A program made the position numbers and the translations under genes. Positions 54,025 to 61,755 of a stretch of 64,000 nt of DNA are shown here, piece after piece. Positions within the stretch are counted from its first letter, which is position 1; each line of letters opens with the position of its first letter. The DNA is from Arthrobacter sp. MYb213. GTDB taxonomy: Bacteria > Actinomycetota > Actinomycetes > Actinomycetales > Micrococcaceae. The stretch spans positions 372,001 through 436,000 of the forward strand of contig NZ_PCQA01000002.1 in assembly GCF_002979915.1 (NCBI RefSeq). Direction: 5' to 3'. The notes under the pieces were generated by a model. It ran no database searches, had not been told where the DNA came from, and was given only the letters and a program-made list of their open reading frames with translations.

Positions 54025-56820
54025 CTACTTTTCACTCTTTTTTGCGGTGGCTTTTTTGGCGGGAGCCTTTTTAGCCGGAGCCTTCTTAGCAGCAGGCTTC
54101 TTTGCAGTAGCCGTCTTTGCGGTTCGTTTCACCGGACCGCGAGCACGCTTATCTGCCAACATTTCAATGGCTTGTTCGCGTGTGAGCTCCTCCAAAGAGG
54201 TGGCACGAGGCACCGTGATGTTGGTGATGCCATCGGTGATGTACGGACCAAAACGGCCGTCCTTGACCACAATGTTCTTCTCACTGGTTGGGTCAACACC
54301 AAATTCTGCCAATGGCGGCACCGCGGCGCGAGCTCCACGCTGCTTAGGCTGTGCATAAATAGCCAGTGCTTCGTCCAAGGTAATGCTGAAGATCTGCTCT
54401 TCGCTCTCGATAGAACGCGAATCGCTACCCTTTTTCAGGTATGGACCAAAGCGGCCGTTCTGCACCGTGATCTCTTCGCCCTCGGCATCAGCACCCACCA
54501 CGCGTGGCAGACTCATCAACTTCAGCGCCTCATCCAAGGTGACCGTTTCCACGGTCATGGATTTGAACAGTGACGCGGTGCGTGGCTTGACCTTCACCGG
54601 CTTCTTAGGCGGCTTTGGCTTGCCGTTCTTGTAGTATTCCACCGGCTGCGCGGCGATTTCTTCTTCAGTCATTTCCGGGATGATCTCGGTGACGTAGGCA
54701 CCGTAACGGCCATCCTTGGCCACAATCTTTCGTCCGGTGGCCTCTTCGATTCCCAGCTCACGCTCGGATACCTGGGCGGTGGCGAATAGTTCTTCGGCCT
54801 TCGCCGCGGTCAGCTCATCCGGTGCCAGTTCCTCGGGAACGTTGGCGCGCTGCGGATCGGTGCCTTCTTCGGCGCCTTCCGGGATGGCGCGCTCGAGGTA
54901 CGGGCCGAACTTGCCCACACGCAAGGTGATGTCGTCGGTGATCTTGATCGAGTTGATAGCTCGGGCATCAATATCGCCCAAGTTGTCCACCACGTATTTC
55001 AGACCTTCGGGGCGAGTTTCGCCCTTGCCGCCGAAGTAGAACATGTTCAGCCAGTCGGTGCGTGCCCGGTTGCCGTGGGCGATTTCGTCCAGGTCATCTT
55101 CTAGGCGCGCGGTGAAGTCATAGTCCACGTACTTCGCGAAGTGCTCTTCGAGCAGTCGAATCACGGAGAACGCGATCCAGCTTGGCACCAGGGCGCCACC
55201 ACGCTTAGTCACGTAACCGCGATCCATGATGGTGGAGATGGTTGGCGCGTAGGTCGACGGACGGCCGATTTCACGCTTTTCGAGCTCAGCGACGATAGAC
55301 GCTTCGGTGTACCGGGCCGGTGGAGTGGTTTCGTGGCCCAGAGCGATTAGTTCGTCCCCGGTCAGTGTCTGTCCCACGGTGAGCTGTGGCAGGCGCGCTT
55401 CGGCGTTCTCGGCCTTTTCTGCCGCATCGCTTTCGCTGTCCTTGCCCTCTTCGTAAGCCGAAAGGAAACCACGGAATGTGATCACGGTGCCCGAGGCGGA
55501 GAACTCGGCAACGCGGCTATCGCTGGCGGTACCGGAAAGTTTGATCGTGGCGGTGAAACCCTTGGCGTCAGCCATCTGGGAGGCGACGGTGCGCTTCCAG
55601 ATCAGCTCATACAAGACGTATTCATCCTTGGAAAGCTGTGAGCGCACATCCTTTGGACGGCGGAACATGTCACCGGCCGGACGAACTGCCTCGTGGGCTT
55701 CCTGCGCGGAATCGGATTTCCCCTTGTACACGCGCGGGCTGGACGGAATCGAGTCTGCCCCGTAAAGCTCGGTGGCCTGTGCACGGGCGGCACGCACGGC
55801 TTCGTTGGACAGGAAGACCGAGTCGGTACGCATGTAGGTGATGTAACCATTTTCGTACAGACGCTGAGCGATCTGCATGGTCAGCTTTGAGCTCCAGCGT
55901 AACTTGCGGCTGGCTTCCTGCTGCAAGGTGGAGGTGGTGAATGGAGCAGCCGGACGACGGGTGTAAGGCTTGTCTTCCACCGAGGTGACGGCAAAGTCGG
56001 AGTTAGCCAGGTTAGCAACCAAGGACTCGGCCGCTTCCTGATTCAGTGCCGCCAGCGGGTTCTTGGTGGACTTCAGCTGACCGCGGTCATCATAGTCACG
56101 TCCCGAAGCCACGCGCTTGCCATCCACTGCAGAAAGTTTCGCAGCAAAGGATTCCGAACCGCTGGTGGCGAAGTTGCCCTTGATGTCCCAGTACCCGGCA
56201 GAGATGAACGCCATACGTTCGCGTTCGCGCTCCACGACCAGGCGGGTGGCCACGGACTGCACACGGCCGGCGGACAAACCGCGGGCAATTTTGCGCCAGA
56301 GGACCGGAGAGATTTCGTAACCGTAGAGGCGGTCTAGGACACGGCGGGTTTCCTGCGCGTCAACCAGGTCGGTATCCAGCTCGCGCATTGAGCCCAAGGC
56401 GCGCTCAATGCCTTCCTTGGTGATTTCGGTGAAGGCCAGACGGCGTACCGGAACTTTAGGCTTAAGCACCTGAAGCAGGTGCCACGCGATGGCTTCGCCC
56501 TCGCGGTCCGCATCTGTTGCGAGATAAAGTTCGTCGGCGTCTTTCAGCTTTGCCTTCAACTCGGCAACGCGCTTCTTCTTATCCGGATACACCATGTAAT
56601 ACGGTTCGAAGTCGTTATCGAGGTCGACCGCGAATTTACCTACCGAGGTCTTTTTTAACTCGGTCGGTAACTCGGAGGGCTGCGGAAGGTCACGGATGTG
56701 GCCCACCGAAGCGTCCACGTCGAAGCCCTCGCCCAAATACTTGGCGATCGACTTTACCTTGGCAGGAGACTCCACGATGACGAGTTTCTTACCGGTCTTT
56801 TCCTTGGCCTTTGCGGGCAC
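54025..56820 (-). CDS. topA: DNA topoisomerase I
   Basis: A 931-residue type IA topoisomerase. The TOPRIM domain starts KKLVIVESPAKVKSIAKYLG and includes ATDADREGEAIAWHLLQ; the active-site Tyr lies in GYITYMRTDSVFLSNEA. The C-terminal part has four related modules around KFGPYLERA, KDGRYGAYVTE, NGRFGPYLKKG and KDGRFGPYITDG and no zinc fingers. It ends in a Lys/Ala/Pro-rich tail of about 30 residues (AAKKAPAKKAPAKK) as in mycobacteria. GTG 56820 follows AAGGAG and is preferred. Confidence 0.95.
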   Translation of the reverse strand: MPAKAKEKTGKKLVIVESPAKVKSIAKYLGEGFDVDASVGHIRDLPQPSELPTELKKTSVGKFAVDLDNDFEPYYMVYPDKKKRVAELKAKLKDADELYLATDADREGEAIAWHLLQVLKPKVPVRRLAFTEITKEGIERALGSMRELDTDLVDAQETRRVLDRLYGYEISPVLWRKIARGLSAGRVQSVATRLVVERERERMAFISAGYWDIKGNFATSGSESFAAKLSAVDGKRVASGRDYDDRGQLKSTKNPLAALNQEAAESLVANLANSDFAVTSVEDKPYTRRPAAPFTTSTLQQEASRKLRWSSKLTMQIAQRLYENGYITYMRTDSVFLSNEAVRAARAQATELYGADSIPSSPRVYKGKSDSAQEAHEAVRPAGDMFRRPKDVRSQLSKDEYVLYELIWKRTVASQMADAKGFTATIKLSGTASDSRVAEFSASGTVITFRGFLSAYEEGKDSESDAAEKAENAEARLPQLTVGQTLTGDELIALGHETTPPARYTEASIVAELEKREIGRPSTYAPTISTIMDRGYVTKRGGALVPSWIAFSVIRLLEEHFAKYVDYDFTARLEDDLDEIAHGNRARTDWLNMFYFGGKGETRPEGLKYVVDNLGDIDARAINSIKITDDITLRVGKFGPYLERAIPEGAEEGTDPQRANVPEELAPDELTAAKAEELFATAQVSERELGIEEATGRKIVAKDGRYGAYVTEIIPEMTEEEIAAQPVEYYKNGKPKPPKKPVKVKPRTASLFKSMTVETVTLDEALKLMSLPRVVGADAEGEEITVQNGRFGPYLKKGSDSRSIESEEQIFSITLDEALAIYAQPKQRGARAAVPPLAEFGVDPTSEKNIVVKDGRFGPYITDGITNITVPRATSLEELTREQAIEMLADKRARGPVKRTAKTATAKKPAAKKAPAKKAPAKKATAKKSEK

Positions 56821-56959
56821 AGCTCTCCTTTTATACAACGCGGTTCCGAGAGCTCCCCTCTAGGTTGCTCCCGGGCGGCAATCGCAGCACCATTGATTGC
56901 GACCAGATGACAGTCACAATTCCCGATGATCTTACACCGAAGAACTGACCAACTTTTCT

Positions 56960-57637
56960 CTAGCTCACCTCACTACCCAGGTGCTGGTACTCGGGTAGTA
57001 ATGAGATTAAGTAGAACATACGCTTTGAGTCGATGTTGCGTTCTTCGGCCGTGGCCATTGCCTCATACTCGTAAACGAGCTCCAATAAGCGCCGGTTAAA
57101 CTCCTTTTGCTTAGCCTCAGGAAGGAACACTAAACCACTAGTCAGCATGGGTGGACGGTCCGCCGCTGGCATGATTCCTGCCTTGGCTTCAGCCTCCCTG
57201 CGTTCAACTTCTGCGTTGAGCCGCGTACGGAACGCGTTTAATTGCACGTTAAGATAGGCGGTCTTCGCATTCGTTGAATCGATTTGAGTGTTTAGTTCCA
57301 AACGTTCACCGGCGGCGCGCCAGCGACGTTCGCGCGCGTCTCCCTCGCTGGCTGCACGCGCTACATATCCGTATTTTTCTAAGGCTCGCAAGTGATAACT
57401 CATGGCGCTAGGCGTCAATGAGCACATCGATGCCAGCTCGGTGGCGGTACGCGTGGTTTGTGAGGCGAAGAGCTCGTCAAGTACGATCAGTCGAGCATCA
57501 TGGGCCAGCGCGCGAATAGCCTGCGGGTCGGTGATCGAGACAACTTGTGGGCCTTGAGATTCCGCATCGGCGCGTTGCGCACCATTATCTTCGACTGTGT
57601 TCCGTGTCATAACGAAAAAGTTTAGCCTTTGTTTCAC
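56960..57637 (-). CDS. ArsR-like helix-turn-helix regulator
   Basis: A 225-residue regulator with a winged helix-turn-helix at about residues 35-110 (AIRALAHDARLIVLDELFAS, CSLTPSAMSYHLRALEKYGY and the wing GDARERRW) followed by a helical, charged C-terminal half that may mediate dimerisation. The GTG at 57637 overlaps the upstream methyltransferase stop (GTGA), which points to coupling; ATG 57610 is the alternative. The ligand and targets are unknown. Confidence 0.75.
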   Translation of the reverse strand: MKQRLNFFVMTRNTVEDNGAQRADAESQGPQVVSITDPQAIRALAHDARLIVLDELFASQTTRTATELASMCSLTPSAMSYHLRALEKYGYVARAASEGDARERRWRAAGERLELNTQIDSTNAKTAYLNVQLNAFRTRLNAEVERREAEAKAGIMPAADRPPMLTSGLVFLPEAKQKEFNRRLLELVYEYEAMATAEERNIDSKRMFYLISLLPEYQHLGSEVS

Positions 57638-59223
57638 ATTTTACGAAGCATTCCATGCCGAAGAAGGCGAGCGATTGCTTCATACAGTCGTTCAGCGAAG
57701 AATTCATCACCTTCACCGATCAATGAATCAAGTGCCACAACTAGCTGCATTACAGACAATTCCCCGTCGCAAGCAGATAGGAAACCGGCCTGCGCCGAGT
57801 CCAGAATTTCCGTTCGGCGCACACCTGCGCCCTGTCGCAGAAGGATCACTCCGGGGTGTTCCGCGCCCGGACGCTGATGGCGTTCCTCGGTGATGTCATC
57901 GGCCACCAGCAGGTGCCATTGCTTCCAAGTATCTCCTGCTTCACGCAGGGCATCAGCCATCTGGATATCCCGATCCAAGGAGGGAGCCAGCGGCTGCTCC
58001 ATTTGGTGTGGGATCTGTTCAAAGCGTCGCAGCGTCACTTCGCCGTGTGCGGGTCGGCGGAAATACACCATGCCAAAACCGATGGCACCGACCTGACGAG
58101 ATTCAAAGTCGTCAAGGTAGGCGTCATATGCCAGAGCGTAAGCGGCACTATCTTCACTCTGTGAGGCATCACGTAGCCAGGTTTCCGCGTAAACGCTCGG
58201 CGTGGTCTGTTCTCGCTCAATCACCCAAACGTCCAAGTCATCAGCGAACCATCCGGAGACTCGGCGCTCCCAAGGTTCATTCGACTCCGCATCTAGGCGA
58301 GGAATCTCCCAGTTGGAGAGCATTTGCATATGCGCCCCAGGATTCAAGTGCGCCGGCGCCTGCGCAATGAGGGTGCTGACCAACGAGTCTCCCGCCATCC
58401 CGCCATCACGATAGGTGAATCGATCTTGTTCGCGTTCCGACTTTTTACGTGGGGTAATTACGAAGGGTGGATTACTGGCAATCAAGTCAAAGCGTTGACC
58501 TGCAACAGGTTCGAAGAGACTTCCTTGCAACAGCGTGACGCGTTCGTCGAGGCGTTGCGGATCCAGCTTGAGGATACGGTGGTTGAGCATCAGGTTAAAG
58601 CGAGTGAACGCTAATGCACGTGCCGAAAGGTCTGTTGCCGTCACATGTTTGGCATGCGAGAGCAGGTGAAATAGCTGCACTCCGCAGCCAGTGCCTAGAT
58701 CCAGCGCCCGGTCCACTTCCTGACGGATGGTGATCTGCGCGAGCGTCCGCGAGGCGTGCCCTATTCCAAGTACATGGTCGGTGCGCAAGACTCCAGGACG
58801 CTGATGGGACCCCAGATCGTGGGCCACCCACATCTGCCCATCGGCATCGGAAGCATGTACCGCCAGTGCCACCTTGGCGCGGTATCCCGAAGCCCAAGAC
58901 TCAACCAGCCCCAGCTTCAGCAACCCCTCAACACGCACCGTGGGAAAAGCCTCAACCAGCGCGCCAGCGGATTCGGTTTGCCCCAGCTGGAATAGCCGAA
59001 TAGCGCAACCCAAGGCGCTGTCCACCGGCTGCTTTTCAAGGACACGAAGTGCCGGGTGGATCTGGTCACGCCCGTAGGCGGCGACCGCATCGACACCAAG
59101 CAATTCGGTGATGGCATCAAAACCAAAATTTATCTCGGTCAAGTCTGCGTGGAGTTTCTCCACCAGCACAAGGTCATAACTATTTGGGGCATCTTCTATG
59201 GCAGAAAAATCAGCGGCATTCAC
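57634..59223 (-). CDS. Class I SAM-dependent methyltransferase of the HemK/RlmG type
   Basis: A 529-residue protein with an N-terminal helical domain (about residues 1-170) and a central methyltransferase domain. The SAM motif is ALDLGTGCGVQLFHLLSHA, and the motif IV LIASNPPFVITPRK (NPPF) marks modification of an exocyclic amino group of nucleic acid base or glutamine. The C-terminal 150 residues form another domain. Layout resembles DUF7059-containing actinobacterial methyltransferases. The target, rRNA, DNA or protein, is unknown. GTG start after GAGAGG. Confidence 0.8.
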   Translation of the reverse strand: MNAADFSAIEDAPNSYDLVLVEKLHADLTEINFGFDAITELLGVDAVAAYGRDQIHPALRVLEKQPVDSALGCAIRLFQLGQTESAGALVEAFPTVRVEGLLKLGLVESWASGYRAKVALAVHASDADGQMWVAHDLGSHQRPGVLRTDHVLGIGHASRTLAQITIRQEVDRALDLGTGCGVQLFHLLSHAKHVTATDLSARALAFTRFNLMLNHRILKLDPQRLDERVTLLQGSLFEPVAGQRFDLIASNPPFVITPRKKSEREQDRFTYRDGGMAGDSLVSTLIAQAPAHLNPGAHMQMLSNWEIPRLDAESNEPWERRVSGWFADDLDVWVIEREQTTPSVYAETWLRDASQSEDSAAYALAYDAYLDDFESRQVGAIGFGMVYFRRPAHGEVTLRRFEQIPHQMEQPLAPSLDRDIQMADALREAGDTWKQWHLLVADDITEERHQRPGAEHPGVILLRQGAGVRRTEILDSAQAGFLSACDGELSVMQLVVALDSLIGEGDEFFAERLYEAIARLLRHGMLRKM

Positions 59224-59297
59224 ACCTCTCAGTCTAACGAGTCCCCCAGCATTACAAGACTGCGCAACCTAACGCTCCGCGCCATATGATATTCGGT

Positions 59298-59870
59298 ATG
59301 CCACTTGTGACCATCACCTATTTGCAACAGCTCGCACCAGCACACATGCGCCCGAGTAACCGACAGTTGCCGGAGAACGCACGAATTGAGAAAGTCTCGC
59401 AGATTACGCCTGAATTCTCGCGATTCCTCTATCAGTGTGTAGGTAGCAAGCTGAACTGGGCCGACCGGCTAAGTATTAGCCGCAACGACTGGGACGCCAG
59501 CTTGCGTAAACCAGGTTCGGAAACCTATGTGCTCTACCAAGATGGCGCACCCAAAGGCTACGCGGAGCTGGCCACGGAGGTTCGCGCGGGTCACAGCGAA
59601 GTTGAGATCTACTACTTCGGACTATTTCCCGAGGCCATTGGTAAAGGCCTGGGCGGAATCCTGCTCAGTGAAGCCAACCGCAGAGCGTGGGATATTCCTC
59701 ATCGAGAAAATACCCTCCCACCGGTGAGCCGGGTGTGGCTACACACCTGTTCACTAGATGGCGAAGCAGCTATCCCTAACTATCAGGCACGCGGCTTTAG
59801 TGTCTACGAAACGCTCGAAGAAGAAACGCTCGTGGTCGACGCATCGTTAGATTTGTGGCCGAATCCCTAA
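59298..59870 (+). CDS. GNAT-family N-acetyltransferase
   Basis: A protein of about 190 residues with a GNAT fold. The acetyl-CoA-binding segment is FPEAIGKGLGGILLSEANRR (Q/RxxGxG/A as GKGLGG), with a preceding beta strand EVEIYYFGL and the later HTCSLDGEAAIPNYQARGF. The substrate is unknown. The start is uncertain: ATG 59298 begins the conserved part, ATG 59286 is in frame upstream; neither has a clear ribosome binding site. Divergent from the methyltransferase gene. Confidence 0.82.
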   Translation: MPLVTITYLQQLAPAHMRPSNRQLPENARIEKVSQITPEFSRFLYQCVGSKLNWADRLSISRNDWDASLRKPGSETYVLYQDGAPKGYAELATEVRAGHSEVEIYYFGLFPEAIGKGLGGILLSEANRRAWDIPHRENTLPPVSRVWLHTCSLDGEAAIPNYQARGFSVYETLEEETLVVDASLDLWPNP

Positions 59871-59880
59871 GCGCAGTTTA

Positions 59881-59927
59881 AAAGCAGCGAGCGCAATGAA
59901 TGATCCATTCATTGCGCTCGCTGCTTT
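59881..59927. terminator. Bidirectional terminator between GNAT and trhO
   Basis: A perfect 22-bp stem (59881-59902 and 59906-59927, core GCAGCGAGCGCAATG), with a 3-base loop and AAA/TTT ends, lies between convergent genes. Confidence 0.9.
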
Positions 59928-59937
59928 GTACTAATGC

Positions 59938-60846
59938 TTATGCTTCGATAGCTGCCTCGGTGCAGTCAGGGCACCGACGCAGTTCCTCATCCTTGGCGCA
60001 GTCTTCACAGAACAGGCGCAAGTTACGGCAGGTAGGGTTCGAGCAATTCTCGAACTTATTCGTGGCTCCGTGGCAGCCAACGCACTCACCGATGGTGACC
60101 GCATCTTCAGAAAACTCGGTGTGCATGCGTTTGTCGAAGACGTACAAGGATCCTTCCCACAGACCCTTGTCGCCGTATTGCTCGCCATAGCGGACGATTC
60201 CGCCCTGCATCTGGTAAACCTCTTGGAAGCCGCGCTTGACCATCAATGCGGAAAGCACCTCACAGCGGATACCGCCGGTGCAGTAGGTGACAATCGGCTG
60301 ATCCTTCAGATGATCGTATTTACCTGAGTCCAGCTCATCCATGAATTCGCGCGTCGTTTCGACATCCGGAACGATGGCATCTTTGAACTTGCCAATTTGC
60401 GCTTCAAAGGCGTTTCGTCCGTCAAAGAAATGAATCTTCTCGCCGGACTTTTCCTTGGTCTCCACTAGTTCGTGGAGTTCTTCGGGCCGCAGGTGTACAC
60501 CGCCACCAACTACACCGTTTTCGTCTACCTCAAGCTCGCCCGGCGCGCCGAAGGTAACAATCTCGTCGCGAACCTTAACGGAGATACGCGGGAAGTCTTC
60601 TGCAGAACCTTCGGACCACTTAATATCCATCTTGTTAAAAGCAGGCAACTCACGTGTAGCTTTCACGTACTTTTTGACAGCAGAAATCTCACCACCAACG
60701 GTACCGTTGATACCGTCTTTGGAGATGATAATCCGTCCGCGCAAGCCCCAGCGTTCAAGCAACGAGCGTTGCCATAGACGGATAGCTTCGGGGTCTGGAA
60801 GCGGCGTAAAAGCGTAATACAAAACAATGCGATGAATGGACACCAT
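59938..60846 (-). CDS. trhO: tRNA uridine(34) hydroxylase TrhO (rhodanese-like, UPF0176)
   Basis: A 302-residue protein of the YceA/TrhO family, which hydroxylates wobble uridine to 5-hydroxyuridine with oxygen. An N-terminal acylphosphatase-like domain includes [19 protein letters not shown]; a rhodanese domain (about residues 115-215) has the catalytic Cys in [13 protein letters not shown]; the C terminus holds several Cys pairs ([29 protein letters not shown]) likely to bind zinc. The gene is alone between hairpins. Confidence 0.9.
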   Translation of the reverse strand: MVSIHRIVLYYAFTPLPDPEAIRLWQRSLLERWGLRGRIIISKDGINGTVGGEISAVKKYVKATRELPAFNKMDIKWSEGSAEDFPRISVKVRDEIVTFGAPGELEVDENGVVGGGVHLRPEELHELVETKEKSGEKIHFFDGRNAFEAQIGKFKDAIVPDVETTREFMDELDSGKYDHLKDQPIVTYCTGGIRCEVLSALMVKRGFQEVYQMQGGIVRYGEQYGDKGLWEGSLYVFDKRMHTEFSEDAVTIGECVGCHGATNKFENCSNPTCRNLRLFCEDCAKDEELRRCPDCTEAAIEA

Positions 60847-61008
60847 ATAAGGGTAGTAGCTTTTTAGCTCAAAACGCCGAGCAAAAGATGAAAGTCACAT
60901 TCTTCATTTCGATCGTTGCTCGGCTATCAGCATTGACTATAGTTTCAAGTAAGCAACGATTAGCTCAACGTCAGCTAATTCCTAGGTAAGACAAGGTAGG
61001 GTCAAAAC

Positions 61009-61665
61009 ATGGCATCAAACGCAAGCGATGAACTGATTGGTACCTGGGTCGATGGTTGGGCAGGCGTCCGCGGATACGAAATCCGCCACGAAGGGCGCGT
61101 CCATGCTGCCCTACGCCATGACACCACCGGGGACTGGGAATACGTTATTTATGAGCCTTCTAAGGAAGAGCTAGCAGCAGTCGCTGAGACGCTTAAGAAG
61201 CATCCAAAGCGCCGCCTTACCGCCTTTAACGACTCTGTTGACGACTTGCTGAACACGGCCAATGAAGTTGGCCTTCAGGTCTCTGCAGATGATGAAGTAC
61301 TCATGGTCACCGAGCTGGCCGTACACGACGTCGAGGTACCGCTACCTTCCGATGGCTTTGTGTTCCAGATTGAACGCGACGGAACCCATGCTTATGTCTC
61401 TCTTCATCCAGAAGACAATCAGGAAGTTGTCGCCGCGTCGGGCCATGTCTCGGCTGTAGACGGTTTCGCAATCTTTGACCGCATCATCACCGGACCGGAT
61501 TTCCGACGTCAGGGCCTTGGCACACTGATTATGCGCGCGCTGGCTTCACTGGCTCAGGAACACGATGTTGATGAAGGACTACTCATCGCATCCGTTGATG
61601 GCCAACAGCTCTACGCTTCTCTGGGCTGGACTTCGCTAGGCAAGGTTGTCCTGTTCAAAGCGTAA
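61009..61665 (+). CDS. GNAT-family N-acetyltransferase
   Basis: A 218-residue protein with a GNAT domain in its second half. The acetyl-CoA-binding motif is ITGPDFRRQGLGTLIMRAL (RRQGLG), followed by a helix and the typical LYASLGWTSLGKVV end. The first 110 residues form a separate alpha/beta region starting with a Trp-rich stretch (GTWVDGWAGVRGYEIRHEG). The substrate is unknown. The ATG follows AAGGTAGGG. Monocistronic. Confidence 0.82.
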   Translation: MASNASDELIGTWVDGWAGVRGYEIRHEGRVHAALRHDTTGDWEYVIYEPSKEELAAVAETLKKHPKRRLTAFNDSVDDLLNTANEVGLQVSADDEVLMVTELAVHDVEVPLPSDGFVFQIERDGTHAYVSLHPEDNQEVVAASGHVSAVDGFAIFDRIITGPDFRRQGLGTLIMRALASLAQEHDVDEGLLIASVDGQQLYASLGWTSLGKVVLFKA

Positions 61666-61681
61666 GCTTCACACGCTTTCA

Positions 61682-61717
61682 CCTATCGCCGTCGAGAATA
61701 TTTTCGACGGCGATAGG
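61682..61717 (+). terminator. Terminator after the GNAT gene
   Basis: A perfect 14-bp stem CCTATCGCCGTCGA and complement with an A/T-rich loop lies 17 bp after the stop, followed by CTTTT. Confidence 0.85.
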
Positions 61718-61755
61718 CTTTTAACAACTCTTCGCTGCTCCGAGAGGCCATATAC

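Noticed and set aside
54025-54150. Repeated Lys-Ala-Pro codons at the topA end as a DNA repeat array
   Set aside because: They encode the basic C-terminal tail typical of actinobacterial topoisomerase I.
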